This document shows, piece after piece, positions 10,501 through 24,700 of a stretch of DNA of 64,000 nt. The notes beneath the pieces were generated by a model that was not told the DNA's origin, made no database searches, and saw only the letters and a list, made by a program, of their open reading frames with translations. The translations under genes and the position numbers were made by a program. Source of the stretch: Camarhynchus parvulus (Eukaryota; Chordata; Aves; Passeriformes; Thraupidae); the NCBI RefSeq assembly GCF_901933205.1, contig NC_044601.1, forward strand, positions 45,419,376 through 45,483,375, read 5' to 3'. Each line of letters starts with the position of its first letter. The stretch's first letter is position 1.

Positions 10501-12884
10501 AGTTGCAGTGTGACTACCTGGTGGCGCTGGAATCACAGCTGCTAGAAAAAGAAATGCAAAGACGTGCTCTCAGTGTTTCCTATGAGTACTCAGTTGAAAA
10601 GAAATCAACCTCTCAAAACTGCACACATTTCGTACAGTGAATGAAAAGTCATCACAGTGCTTCCAGGTGAAATTTTGCAGAAGCCCAACAGCTCCCTGTT
10701 TTAGGACAACAAGTTTCCAGCCTTTCATGATCAGAAGATGAGTTCTTACCATTCCTAGTAGTAAGATAAAATTAGGCATTTTCATATAAATATGTAGAGG
10801 GCAAAAGCAAGGATATTAACTTGCTTAGTGCTATTAAAATAATATTTCTGTAGGACAGTTATCATCCTGGGTCCTATTTTTAAAATTAATTTTCTAGGCA
10901 CTCTTGGCAAACTTTTATACCTGAGCCTGCTCCTTATATAGCAATCAGGGTCTTGAAATACTTTTCTTTTTTAAATAAAATTATTTCCAGTGTAAAACTC
11001 TCTGACTTGACTGTGTGACTGCAGAATGAAAAGTGATGGATGTTTTTCTCTAGATTGTGAGAAAGAATAGTCAAGCTAATGAATGCTGAAGCATGTTTCT
11101 TTCCCAGGTGCTCCATACTCTCTCACTCTCTAATTTGCCTGCTAAATCTGCTGCATTTTCCTCTCGTTTCTTAGTGTTTAAGGATTATCTCATATGCTCT
11201 CTTGGGAAATGTGGCTTGCTTAGGGTTATGGAAGTAATTAGAAAAGATTGCAGCCTGCTTTTTGAATGAGTCTGGATTTATTTCTGTTTTTCTTTTTGCT
11301 AATGGGAGGCTTGCTTGTTCTTGCTTTGATTTAGATTTTTTTTCAGAAAGAAAAATACAGTCTAATTCACAAAAAATAAATGTTTGAGCAAAAGCTGAAA
11401 AATCCACAGAAATCCCTGGATGCTTTTGACCAAATGAACATGCTTAAATTAAACATAGACACCCTTTTAAACAGAAAGGACTGGAACAGACTGGAGATAT
11501 TGATTCAGTTACCGTGTCACTAGGAAAGTAAGAAGATAAATGAATAATCTAGGAAGAATATCCCCAGATTTGTGATGAAATCCAAGTAAATTTACACTTG
11601 TCTCTATCCCAGCTCTAAACCTTGAAGCAAATGAAATCTGTACTCTCTCCATAAGCACATGTAGACTTGTCTCTTTAGACACATAGGACAGTTTTATCAA
11701 GAGTGTACTTTCTTACTCCAGGCTTTCCTTATGTGAATAGTTTCTGAACATGTATATTTAATTACCACCTTGATTTCAATGACAATTTAGATATTTTCTC
11801 TGTTTTAGGTAAACGTCAAAATCTCTGCTTCTTGGCTCTGGGGTTTTTTATGTTGTTGGCTGATCTTACAGATACTTGCCATCTTTTCTGTAAAGAACTA
11901 TTTTCCCCTTCCATTAGTAATACACAGGGGAATACTGTTATGTTTTTATAATATTTGCAGGAAAGCCTTCCTTGAGTTCATTATTAGATGACCCTCACGT
12001 ACTATTCTTCCTTCCTGGCCTTAGTCTGTATTTTCCCTGAGGTCCTTATTTGTCTGTCTTCCTGATTTAAACGGTAATTGAATGGTAAGTCTTGAAATGA
12101 TCTGTGTCTGAAGGTCCTTGGAATATACCTACACCAACCAACACCTTTAAAAGGATTAGAAGCCTTCAGCTAGGTACAATTCAGCTAGCTGGGAAACCAG
12201 ACAAATTGTAACTGTGACAACCTCAAGGGGCCTATGTGCCTTGGCAGGGGGAATGAGTTGCAGTGAGTGCCATATAGCTCTGTCTGCAGTGTTTGTGGTA
12301 TCCAAACTAACTGGCTGAAATAGAGCTTGAATATTGGCAAGGCATTTTGCATCTTACGTGTAAAAAAAGCCCAGGGCTGTCTCAGGAATCGTTTGGTGCT
12401 AAAACTATTACATAGGGCAGGCATTCATGTTCTGTATTTGTGCCTTAATTTCTTTCCCTGGCACTTATTACTAAATTTATTACTGGACTTATTTATCAAG
12501 ACTTTTGACATGACTTCTCATGTTACTCCTAAAATCAAAATGGATTGGGTGTTTGTCAATATAGAAAAATTCAAAGCCTTGCATCAGTGCTGGAATAATG
12601 CTGAACAGCAGCAGAAATCTGAGAGATCCAGACCCAAGGGACCTAGAGACCCAGGAAAGGAATGGTGGACCCCAGTGGAGCAGGCAGTAGGTCAAACAAA
12701 GCAATTATTTTTCTCAATTTGATACTTGCCAAGCCATTTTAAGATACTATGTCCAGCTAGGGGACCCAGCACAGTGTAGTTACTGGAAACTGGAGCTCAG
12801 GAATCCAGAGAAGGATGCAGTGGGTGCCATACAAGAAGAGCCTAAGGTAACCCCAAGGGCTTGGTCCATGGACGACAGACCCAG

Positions 12885-13240
12885 GCTGGGATCTTACTGC
12901 TGTCTTCACCTGCCTAATGGGGAACAGAGAGGAGGGGGAGCTAGATTTCTCACGGAGTTGCCCAGTGGAAGGACAGGAGGCAACAGATGGGAACAGCAGC
13001 AAGGGGAATTCCTACAGCATTTAAAAGAAAAACTTCACCAAGGTGTAGAACTCACCAGGTGTAGAACTGTACAGAGAGGAAACAGCTTGTACAGAGAGGC
13101 AGTGCTGCCTCTATCCCTAGATATTTTCAAAATGTCTGTAGCCAAGATCCTGGGTTGCAGGACTTAACCTGGAGTTAGCCATACTTTGAGAAGGAGATTG
13201 GATCAACTGCTTCTAGAGAACTCCTTCCACTAAGATTACT
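12885..13240 (+). mobile_element. Degenerate CR1 LINE 3' fragment
   Basis: The segment follows the 3' part of avian CR1 elements: a stretch corresponding to GATCTTACTGCTGTCTTC, a middle part with TTGCCCAG, GGACAGGAGGCAAC and TATTTTCAAAATG, and the final CR1-type block near 13,190-13,236 (GGATCAACTGCTTCTAGAG followed by CTCCTTCCA). It is non-coding and diverged, and the usual terminal ATTCTGTGATTCTGTG microsatellite is not intact. Upstream sequence from about 12,600 may also belong to it but is too diverged to be sure. A small internal tandem duplication lies at 13,035-13,099. Confidence 0.65.
13035..13099 (+). repeat. Two adjacent short tandem duplications within the CR1 fragment
   Basis: CACCAAGGTGTAGAACT is followed at once by CACCAGGTGTAGAACT. 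Next, GTACAGAGAGG occurs twice, 20 bases apart. These are local duplications that postdate the CR1 insertion. Confidence 0.75.
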
Positions 13241-16200
13241 CTGTTTTTGTGGGAGTTGCTATTAAATTTAATCTATTCCATCCCATGTATGATCATATCA
13301 AAGCTTTATTGTCTGTATTTCTCCATTGCAGCCTTAAGGTTCCCTTTTGGGCTTTTACTATCTCCCTACCTCTGATTCTGATTTAGAAGCCATTTAACAT
13401 ACATTTACTGCTGTGAACAGATAAGTCTTTAGTCTCACTTCAAATTACATCCTCTGCAATTACACAAAATTATTTTTTTAATTAATACAATTCTAGTGGT
13501 CACCATTCTTTACCCTGGATTTTGTTATGCGCTCACTGGTCTCTGATCAGGACAATAAGTATCTGTGTTACCTTAAATATAATGCCAAAATGGAGATTTG
13601 CTTCTCTGGATGATTTGTTCTGTTTCATTTTCAATTTTGCTAATCTTCTGAAGGCAGTAAATTCAGGAGGTGGACTGGAATACTTTCTCTTAAGATATCC
13701 TTTTTGGACTCAAGAACACAAGCCTTGGCTTCACGTGCTATATAGAAATAATACCTAAGGCAACCAAGGATCTGTAACATGATAAACATCAGTCTACATT
13801 GTTTCGCTGAATAAAATCATAGACTTTGTTGCTGAAAACCTGTGATCTTAGTAGGTATTTTTGCATACCAGCTATGGTATATATTCAAAGCAATTTGTGC
13901 CTCTTTTTTATCATTTAAATCCTACTAATTATTTTCAAAACAGAGTGTTGAATTTCAACTTCTTTCACTTGCACCAACATGTAGTTTGAGGTTATATAGG
14001 GTTTTCTTTAACTAATGAAACAAAGGGGAAGAGTCACACTGGCTTTAATGAGCCCAGCACAAATACCTTTGTGAACTTTTGGGAGAGTGTCAGCCAGATA
14101 CTCAGTTGTCTCCTTATTTACCAGGGACAGAAACAGTAGTGGTGCAAAAGCCATTGCCAGACTGCACACGTCACCTGTAGGAGTGACAAAGACAGTATGG
14201 GAATTTGGTCCTTCTTCCACTGACCTTGAAGGGAGTGCCTGGGACTGCTGGCTGCAGCCACAGCTCAGGGGTGTTTCTGCTTCCCCGGAGCAGCATGGAG
14301 ATCCCTAGCTCCCATGTGGAGCTGCCAGAAGGGGATGAAGTCGTGTTATTTCATGACCAGCTGGCCAGTGTGTGAGGAATTGGTTTTTCAAGGAGGTTAA
14401 AGAATTTGGCCACTTCTGCTGGGGCCAGTTCAGAAAGACAGATCTTGACAGCTGGACCTAGCACCAGTAAAAGGAATGTCTGATCCCATGTGCTCCCATG
14501 GGGAGAAAATGTTCAGACTCCTCCTGCCACACTGTGCAGCTTCTACACTGGGGTTTAGCACGTAGAATTAGGAGATGCTGCTGAGGCCCGGGGCATGTGA
14601 GCAAAGACTCCAGCATTTGGGTACCGCACTGTTCTTGGCTGGTGGCTTAAGTATAGGCTTTAGGAATGAATGCAAGAAGTTAGCAAAGCATAGCAGAGAG
14701 GAGATGTTGAGTTGTTTGACAGACAGTGAGCAATTAGCAACCGTTTTTTGAAAATCAAATCACCTCTACTATTCTTTGATATTAAGAGTAGGATGTCAGC
14801 GCTGCACTGACCTAAGATGATGTATTATTTGGAATTTTCAATATTCCAAGTTTTTTCTCATTAATCATGAAAGTTGGGGGTTTTTCCACCTTGCTAAAGG
14901 AAAGAGGAAAGGCTAATGGGGATATGTCTGGCATCTGCCACATCTGAGGATCATGTACCCATTTGTTCAGTTTCTTAAATGTTACCACTTCTTTTGATAT
15001 TCTAATATCAGTATCTGGGTGAGTTTCCCTTTTGACAGCCAGGAAAAATTATGTTGAAAAAAAAACCAGTTACAAACTCCAAAGATTCTTGGGGGTTTGG
15101 CTAACATAACTGCATGCCTCTCCCCTTGAAGCCCAAGTGGGCTAAGATGTGAGAAAGAGAAAATGGGCACTGGTTTAGTGGTGGTGTATCATTCGACTAT
15201 CCATGTGCTAGAGGGAAATATGGGACATCATGCTTCCTGTCTTTCTGTGGTCGTAGAGAGTCAGGAAGGGTAGGGTTTGCCTCATTCCTGACTCATCCTG
15301 GCCATGCCTTGTGTGACCCTTCTCTCACCAGTTCTAGTTTTCTATGGGAAATGGGGTGTACGATTAATCCTCCCTTGGGTTGCATGTTGCAGACCTGGGT
15401 GTCTTGCTGCAAAAAACAAACTTTATGCAACTGCAGGAGCAAGGGAAACTAATTTTCACTTTATGCTTGAGAGTTGAAGACCTGATTTACTAAAGCAAAT
15501 AGTGACAAAGTTTTCAGCACCCATGACTGATCTCTAAGGTCTGGTCCTATTCATCACAGAGCAATGTGATGAATAGCAGCACCTCCTAGCACAGAGCCAC
15601 TGGGAGGCCATGAATGCTGTAAAGCAAGGGCCTGGGGAAGCTAATGAAGTTCTTGGGGCCATCGAAGGGCTAACAGATGGGAAATCTTCTACACGGATTT
15701 CCCAAGACTCTCCTATCTGCCTGATCACAGCCTAGCTCTTTAGCATGCCAGACTAGCAATTTTTCAGGAAGCACAGAGATAAGGTACACTCAGGGAAACA
15801 ATTAATTCAAAGTCCTGCAGGCGTGTCCATTCACACAAGCAGGTGCATTTTTCTAATAGAGAGGGAATACATATAAACAAACAGACAAAAAAAAATTTGA
15901 AAAAAACACAGCCAACAGTAAACCTCCTGTACTTCCACTAGCTGCAAGGGTTTTAACCTGCTATTTTCATAAGAAAGCTGATACTTCTGCCTATATGTGC
16001 TCTGCCTTCTGCTGATTCAAATCAGCATTGTACGGGTCAGCTGGACCTGCTGACAGAGGAGGTATGAAAATTCAGGTGTATTGCTTTCTCTCTCTCTCTC
16101 TCTCTGGCTCTCTGCTCTTCTCTCTTTTCCTCTCCTCCTCTGTATTTGCTTGTCTGACCATGTTTCACTGAGCAGATATGGGACCAGTCTTGATTTATGC

Positions 16201-16608
16201 TGGTGTGAACCTGTAACTCTATCTTTGACCTCCATGCCCATCTACATCTCTGGAGAGTGACACATTTGTTCCAATAATTTGGCACTTCTCAAGCTACCTC
16301 CTGTCACCTCAGGTGGGAGACATGAAATAACAGACTAGTGTCTCTGCTGAAATGCTTTCCCTCCATAGGTTATCCCTTGGTGTATATATCTCAGGCTGCA
16401 GAACACAAAAAAAAGTTTCTGTTTTAGCAGTTTTTTAGTTTTGTTGCCTTTGAACACTCTCTGGAAACAAATACCTTTCTTCTTTATTTTCCTCTGGAGG
16501 TTTTCAGGAGATCTGCTTTCAGGCAGTTTAATGAGAAACAAGCCCCTGTTGAAAATGTTTAAGGAATATGATTAATTGCTTGATTTGAGAGTTTCAACAT
16601 GCCTCCAT
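13241..16608. other. Gene-poor interval
   Basis: AT-rich with a GC-richer patch at about 14,080-14,360, where 60-70 codon frames are open in two plus-strand frames, one of them ending at a TGA near 14,374. No domain was recognised. The TC tract at 16,087 is listed separately. Nothing else identifiable. Confidence 0.45.
16087..16105 (+). repeat. (TC)n microsatellite, about 9 units
   Basis: An uninterrupted TC dinucleotide run sits at the start of a longer pyrimidine-rich stretch that reaches about 16,140. On the minus strand it encodes an artefactual Arg/Glu repeat in a short ORF. Confidence 0.9.
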
Positions 16609-17175
16609 CTAATACCTAGAAGAGCAGGAGTAAGGGGCAGGAGTGTGCCTTTTCAGCAGTGTATCTGTTCCTTGGTGCAAAATAAGCCCACGCATCCCCT
16701 CCTTCACATCCCCAAGCTCTAAAATGTGATGCTGCAAATAGGCAATTACTGCCCTGTTTGGGTCCCATCCCCACATCTTTCTCTTACAGATTTTCCACCT
16801 GGACATTTCTGTGCCTTGAACACTCAGAGCTGTGCCTGTATACTGAATGTCCAGGGGAGGATGGGCCAGGTGACTTACAGCAGCCTTGCTACAGGGAAGT
16901 GAACAACAGCTTAAAAATCCTGTATTCATGGAGAATTGATGAGTCTTTGGTTCTCCCAGCTCTGCTGAAAAGCAGCTGGGCAGGCTCAGATCACGGCCTC
17001 TGAATTTGCATGGGATAAACTGAGTAAGCTCATGGTCCAGGATCACCAGGATGTGAGGCTGTAGTTCTGCCGGGGGCTGAGGCCACTCGGCCGTGGTGGG
17101 ATCATTCCAGTTTCCCAAAGCAGAGCCTGACACACTCCTACAAACAAATGCCATGGAAGGAAAGAAGGCTATCAC
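16609..17175 (-). other. Unidentified 188-codon ORF, longest outside repeats
   Basis: An ATG-initiated frame of 188 codons runs on the minus strand through a GC-richer segment. The product would be a mixed-composition peptide with several Cys and His and no domain, signal peptide or membrane segment I recognise. The plus strand of the same DNA has an 81-codon ORF (16,758-17,003) preceded by a strong acceptor-like CTTTCTCTTACAG ending at 16,789, so either strand could be the biologically meaningful one. No neighbouring exon or promoter was seen. Chance, or an unrecognised old retro-copy, is more likely than a real gene. Confidence 0.12.
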
Positions 17176-18706
17176 CGGCTTGCACCCATCACCAGGTCTC
17201 TTTAGAGATTAAAAGTTACTGGAAAATACTAACAGTAATTTGATGACCTTGGAACCTTCAGGGCATCACTTCTGGTACTCTTGCTTTCCCAATGTGTGAT
17301 ATTCCTGGTACTCCTGAGAGAGAAGAGACCCTTAGAGAGGGTCCTTGATATTTCAGAGGCCAGATTCCTCCAGGAATCTGTCCATACAAAGATTTTACAC
17401 CACAGAAGCTGAGTCAAAATTGCTGGGGTCTATCAACAGGGTTTGAACTTCTTCTGACCTGTCTGCTTAGAGCAGAGATGCATGCCCTGCACATCAGCAT
17501 TTTCTTTCCACACGTGTGAGCACTTTTAAAATTAATTTATCAGTTTTCCCCATCTTGTGTCAGCATGGCAAAATGGCTTAGTGTTTGTATTTGACTGATG
17601 GCCTAGAAAATGAGGGGACAGTTATGATTCTTCTGTCCTAAAACAGACTGTCAACAAAAACGTTGCCACTCATTTCCATGGGGACCAAGTCTTTGCCTTT
17701 GCCTGAAAGGAAGTGATCAAGCTTCGAGCTGGGTCTCTGAGGTCCTGGATTTCAGCCCAGCAAACCAGACCAGATTTGTTTCCCCCTGAGGAAGTGTCCT
17801 TCTCTGTGCTATTTTGGAGCTGGAACTGAATCACAGCATTGCTTTCCAAACAAGAACTCACAAAGAACATATATAGATTGAAAAAATGGTGATTCCTTCT
17901 TGAAAATTTTGAGAGAGACACAGTTAGGGAAAAAGTCTCTTCTAGTATTCTGCACAATTTTAAATCATCATAAGGCACCAGGACATGAGTCCTTACCTCT
18001 AACATAACTCTCTTTAGTTTTCTTAGGGACAGTCTGAAGTAATATATTTTTTTTCACCACATGTATTATGCTTGAGGGAAAATAAAAAAGCAAGAAACAA
18101 GTCTGCAAATATTCACTGGTTTTCACATTTGATTACTGGATGCACAACATAATATGGTTCTTAAAATGGTGATTGATCAATTTGGATTGAGGAAATATGT
18201 CGGGAAAAAAGCTTCTGAAAAGCTAACATTTTCCCTCTTGCCACTGCTGGCACTTACTGACATAGAAAGCAAGAACTGTTATGAGGGAAATGCAGAGGCT
18301 GACATCTGACATGAAGAAAGCAGGGTGGAAAAGCTCCAAACACTGGGTGTGAGGGAAAGGTGTGGCTAACACTGTTTGTCTCTGTTGTGCTGGATTAACT
18401 CACCCTGGTGTCTATTGCATGTATTTTAAAATTAGAAATGATATTGCAAAAATGCTATTGGAGCAGGCAGGAAGACTTTCAGAGCCAGGTGTAGAGTTTG
18501 CTTCATTCATGGGATATTCATTAGGACTTAGGCATGCAGAAATTCTTAGTTATTAATATGTGATTCATTCTTCTGGTTGTATCATACAGAGTTTTTTACA
18601 CTTTTGGGAAGAGAGTAAGCTCTGGCTGTAAAACATGGAGAGGTTTTACATTCATGCTTTTCTTTCATTGCATATGGATTGCAGAAAGCTCAGAAATCAC
18701 ATCCAT

Positions 18707-18710
<4 letters not shown>

Positions 18711-18738
<28 letters not shown>
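18711..18738. repeat. (AT)14 microsatellite
   Basis: Twenty-eight bases of uninterrupted AT dinucleotides, preceded by C and followed by GTATTATT. Confidence 0.95.
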
Positions 18739-18742
<4 letters not shown>

Positions 18743-21700
18743 TATTTCTGTATTAATTATATCCTCCCTAAATGCTATGGCATGCTTACAAAGCTTTGAT
18801 TACTCATCCCACCCCAAGCTGAGAAACTGCTGATCCCCACAGAAATAAAAAGGGAAGACTTTGAAGTCTTACAACTTTGGCTTGTCATAGAGCGAATGAA
18901 CTTGAAAGAGAAATGTAAGCCCTTACTTCTGATATAGTAAAGAGCTGGCAAGTTCCTACAGATTTTTACTCCCAGATGACATCACTTACTCTCCAGCAAC
19001 TTGCAGCTTGTCTAGCACTGCAAGGTAAATATAGCCATGCCACACAGTGTCATCGCCTCAGAAAGCATCTTCATGTCTTCCCGTTCTGAATCCAGGATGC
19101 CAACAAGCTGCAGAGCAGATGGTGTATGAACCTGCAAGGGCAGATCTACAACCAGTGGGCTTTGGCATATCTCCCATGTAGTGGAGACAGAAATGATGCT
19201 CATTTATACCCTTTGAGATTCTAGCCCAAGGTAATGGCATCTTCATTTCTGACTTTAATAGGAGCAGGCGCTGGTGTTGGGAGTGAGGCTTCCTTCCACT
19301 AGAGAAAAACACAGCTGGAACACAAAGTTGAAGGAAGAGTAGCATTAAAAAACTGCCACAACAGCAGTGGTTAGATTTAAACACTGTGCACACCTTTAAT
19401 GGTCCTAAGAGCCAAGTTTCTGATGTGCAAGTGCATTTTTTGTCTGATGCCAAGAAAACAGATGTGAGAGTTATTTCCTAATAGCCAAAGGCATTGTCAC
19501 ATGACTAATTCAGCATCTTTCAAAACTGGGTGCATGCCTAGGCATGTGATGGAAAGATGGGAGGAAATTGCCTGGCTATGTGGATTCCTTGTGGTAAGGC
19601 AAATTTAGCTCAGTGAAGCCCATGACTAACAAATACCAAGCACTCAACTTTTCAAATTATAGAATCGCAACACCCTGAAACCTGTTGATAAGCTTTCACA
19701 AAGCTTGGAATTTTTTGGATGAAAGCAGAGCATTATAGGTTTCAGAAAGAGAATTTCATGGTGGCAAATGGGTGTGTGCCTTAGATGTTCTATTTTGGAA
19801 TTAAACCATAGCAAAATCCATTTGAGAGAGTGTTTTCTGCAATTGTAACTGGTTTAAGAAATAATGTTAAAAACCAGCCACTCTCTGCAGGTTATTCTCT
19901 GTTTTGTAATTGCCATGAAACTCGTATGAAAGCATTTGGTGGTACCACCTTCTGGCATGGAGCTGTGGGAGTAGATCACTCAGAACAAACTATTTCATAG
20001 ACCATTAAACTAAAGATTTTTTCGTTTTAAGAAAATATCTCAACATTAATGATGGAACTAGAACATCCTCCTCTGATTACCTTGCAATTTGTCATTCTCT
20101 AATTACCCAGTGAGGTACATCCTGCTGCTTCATCAACTCTCTGCAGCACTCTATATAGCTCTGCTGTTGGCCACCTTTTTGTTTCTCTGCACCCCTTATC
20201 TCTGAGCATGCCTGGCCAGGAACAAAAATTTAACCCTGTCAGCTCTGCAATGCTTCTTGAGCTATGTCTGTGCTGCAGAATCACCTCCTTCAGTCCAAGC
20301 TAAAATTTTGACTAGAGCTCTTTAAAACTGTACATGATTCTGATCCACAGTGTACTCTTGTCTCTCTGAAGTCAGCAGTCATTTAAATGTCTTTTGTCTC
20401 TTGTTTTTATATTTGGATTGCCAGGTTTTTGTCATAGAGCTTGTGTGTGCTAGCTGCGTCCACCACATGGTTGTTGTTTGAGGATTGCAACTTAGAAGTG
20501 CTACAATATTCACAGATGACTACCATAGAGTAAGTTTGCAGTTGAAGTGTGTATATCTAATCTGTGAGTCAAACTCATACTGAGAAAGTTTGTTGATCTA
20601 CATTCGGGTAAAATGCAAGGCACTTTTTACTGAAACTTATTCCCAAAAAGCCTAGCCTGTGGAGAGGCTTATATTATGCCCATAGGCATATGTTTAAAAA
20701 TATCTCACCTTAAAGCAAGGAAAAGTTAAAAGCTTTCCCTTTAATTCTTTTTATTCTGCTCTTTAATTTTTATTCTTGCTTTTCCGTGTTTTTTTATTCT
20801 CATTCAATAAAAATTATATATAAATTCACAAATCAAAAATTCACACAATATGATCTGACAAATCACACTTTCAAAAGGTTCTTGGTTTCATTAAAAATTC
20901 CATTAAAATGGCTGATAAAAACATTGTAGTGGCATCAATTATTTTTCAATAGATTAAATTCAAGTCCCTGTAATAACATCTTTTGATCAGCTAGCTGTAG
21001 AACTGCCTGTGGTATAGAACCCTAGTATAATTTTCTTTATTTATTTACCTTTTATTTATATCAGATATGTTGTGTAAGTCTCATGCAGGAGACAAACGAA
21101 AAAGACAGGCTGAGAAATCCCACCCATGTCTTGAGTCTATGATGTTTTATGAAAAAATGAAGTTAAAATGCCAACACTGCTGTAGGCATTTGGAGGACCC
21201 CCTTTGTAAGGCTGGTGGATCCTGACAGGTGCAATGAGATTTTTACATCTGGAATTGTTTTATTTTGCACTTCCTGAACAACCTGCATAGACACACAAGC
21301 TGGGCCAGGTCTTCACCAGGACAAAGGTGGTGGTGTGAACTGTTACCTACAGGAGATGAAGGGCTTGGGGATAGTGTTTTACCAAAACTGGGGTGAAGTG
21401 GCCTCCATGTTGTCTGAAGAAATGGAGAAGATAAAAAATTACTAACCTGAAGACAAAGAGAGACAACTAAAGGTATCGCTCTGAGGAGCACAGGGGAAGC
21501 TAAGGACATAGGGGAAGCTAGGGCCTTAGGCAGGTAAGGGCTTGGTGATCATAAAACACAGCTTTGGCTATCCTTCTAAGCTGGAGAAGACAGGCCCTTG
21601 TGGAGTTCCAGGGATCTTGGAGGAGAGCGTAGCTGGTTTGGGAGATTTTTCACTTAAGGGATATACTGTTTTTTGTAACGGTGTCTGAGCTCAAATGGTT

Positions 21701-24700
21701 TATTTCATAAGGAAATGTAACAGTGTATTTACACAGTCTCTGGAAAGGCTATTTATATCTGCATGCCTGCTTCCTTCTCCCTGTCCAAGGCCTCACAAAG
21801 GTATTTTTTAGGATAGAAGATTCAGCCTTTTGTAAGCTCAGATGAGCTTATGCTCAAGAGTCAGGACTACATCTGAGAAACAGAGAATAGGAATCCGAGT
21901 GTTGGGCAGAGGCTGTATACCAGAGGACTCAAGGTTAAAAGGAAGGTACCTAGACATGGCTGGACTCAGAAGTTATCAGACACCCTGGGAAACGGGGATT
22001 GGATCTCATAGTACCTAGGTGATGAGCAGTAAGGACATTTGGACAGATGCCATCACAGGTGAATCATTACGTGCAAAGCTGAGTTATTACTGGTCTTATT
22101 TATAAAAGCAGCTACTTCAGGAGCATGTACAACACCCCTTTTAAAATTCTCCATTTGAATAAACATATTGGCAAGTGAAAGAAATTGTAGCTGCTTATGT
22201 TTTTGCCCTGCCACACCACTGTGTGCCTGATGCTAGATTAAAATGCATGAATCTAGTAGTCACTTGTCAAGAAACAGACTGTGCTGCTCCTGGAACTGCA
22301 GCAGCTGTCCTCAGTAATTTTTTTGCAAGAAGAAGACCAAAAAAAAAAGCTCACCAAAGGAGAGAAGTGAATGCAGTGCTAATATCCCCCATTACTCCCT
22401 TGCCTGCCTTCCTCTTGGTGCCATCTCCTCAGAGCTGCCACATCACTGCAGATCCTCTGCAAAGGATTGTAAGCTGGTCTTGTGTGTCCCCAGCAGCTCA
22501 CAGCCCTCCATACCACTCCCAGAGCCCTGGCAAGGGAGACAGATCTTCTGCAAAATAGCCAGACAGGTTGGGTAGTTTAGTTTCTATTCTTTTAAGCCCC
22601 TTTTAAAATATGCTGTAGGGTGATGGAACAGTAACTCACCCTTGTTATAACCTTGATGGTTTAAAGACATGAGCAGGGCTTAGGACAGACAATGCAGTGA
22701 GGCTGTCTATAGAAGGCTTTGAAGTGAACAATACTTTTGTTTAAACACAAAGTTCACATCCCACCTGTTTTACCACTGTTTTAATACTGAAAAATAATAG
22801 ATTCATTAGGAAGCCTGTTAGTGTAATGAGTGACATTTTTTGTATCTTGGTCCAAAGACATGTCACTCTTCTTAAAGAAAATGCCTTTAATTTTGGATGA
22901 AAACTTTGAGGTTTCTTTTAAAAGTACTACAGTGCCCTTGTTGAGGTAGGAGATTTTTTTCTTGCAGTGTGTTTCATCATTTCTGCTCTCATGCATCATT
23001 TTTCAAATCTTCCCTCATCAAATTACCACAGCTTTAGGGGTCCTGAAGAGATTAGTATAATCACTCACTGTAATTAAATGTTTCATATTTTATTAGACAC
23101 TGCATGCAATATGCTGCATGGAGATCTCATACAAGGCCTGCCATATCTTTATGTATCTCTCACACACCTGACTGAATCAGTAAGTGCAAAGATTTATTTC
23201 CCTCACGTCTTTTGTGTTGCAGAGATGATGTATTGTGTCAGGGAGGATTTGTCATAGAAATTGGCAGCTGTCATGAACGGCCTCACCTACACCAGAACAT
23301 GAGGCAAAGGGAGACGACATGAAGTCATGTTGTATAGACAATAGCCTACTTTTCTTAAGATGGAGAGATAAAAAAGGACTAAGTAGAGGCCCACAAAAAC
23401 ACAGCTGCTTTGTTGTGCATCTTGGTACAAACAGCAGTCATCAGTTGAAGTTTTAAACATCTCTAAAAGGGAATTTTCTTCCTTCATCCAGGACTTGGTC
23501 ATCCAGGCTAAACAATTAAACTTGTCCATGTAAGTCTCAGAAAACTGTCAAGAAGTTAGGAGTTTGGCATTAAATTATATTTCTGGGAGGATTTTGGTGG
23601 TCTCAGCTTTCAAATGCTGAAGTGTCATTAATGAATTTATGAAGTACTGTGGAAGGAAATTTTCGTTGTTGCAACATAAATTACTGAGAAGCCTGAGAGA
23701 GCTAGTTCAGAAATAAATTAAGAGCCCACAACCATCAACTCATAAAATAAGGAGAGCATGATGTTAGCTATAAATGCCTCATCTGCTGTGTTGGTCCTGA
23801 AGGACCTGCCCGGGAGTTCCTAGGAAGTGATGCTGTTGCTCCAGAGGGAATGAGGCCCTTCCCCACATTTATTTATCACTTTGGGTATTTTCTTTGTTTT
23901 CCAGACCTAGTTTTCTTTATCTCCTCGGTGTAAAATAAAAAAGGAGAAACAATGTGAGAGCCACATGAAATGTATTACTTGAAACCATGATCTCCAGAGA
24001 GAGAGGAAACCATGCAAGCAGACCTGTAAAAGAGAGGAAAACAAAAGAAAATTTAATAACTTGCAACAGAGCAGGAAGTTCAATGACATCAACAATAAGA
24101 GGAATAAAAAAAAAAATAATCCAAACTGTAAAATTCTGAATGAAAGCAAAGAAACAATGTGAAATATTTATCCAGAACCAAAGGAGAAAAAATAAAGGAA
24201 AGAACAACAATAAAGGAGATATATTACAAGTTACCTTAAACATAATGTTGACTCTATACCACCACACTAGTTTGCTCAGGACCTTTATTTTGCGACATCA
24301 GCACATTAAGCTCCAGATATTGCCTCAGAAACCTGAGCTAGGATTGTGTACTCCAGAAACAGTGTCTACACCATTGCTCCTGAAGTCCTGAAGTCCAGGC
24401 TGTGCAGTGAGAGGGCTAGTATCCTCCTCTTTGTGCATTGCCCACGTTCTCAGCCCTTTTCTGCAGCAGTCGTAATTTAATTACAGCATGCTGCTTGAGT
24501 TACAGGTTGCCATTATTGTTAACAAGCTGCTTTCCCATGATACTAAAATGGGTAATCCTGATGACAAGGCTGAACTGGGAAGCATGGAACCTGTCTGCTC
24601 TACCCGGACATACCCTTGACCTGTTTTGGGATTATGGGTACACTTTGCCACCTTCTTAGCAGGATACATGCTATGATTGTGCTATACATAAAATACAAGG

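Larger units (their letters stand above)
9621..12884. other. Gene-poor interval
   Basis: AT-rich DNA with short ORFs on both strands and no coding signature. It contains two short hairpins (10,212-10,238 and 10,483-10,500). The 131-codon plus ORF at 12,327-12,722 has no recognised domain and runs towards the old CR1 fragment. No RNA gene or other repeat family was identified. Confidence 0.5.

Noticed and set aside
23907..24267. Hydrophobic 80- and 116-codon minus ORFs resembling membrane proteins
   Set aside because: The plus strand is A/purine-rich here, so the complement reads as Phe/Leu codons. No start context, exon signals or domain.
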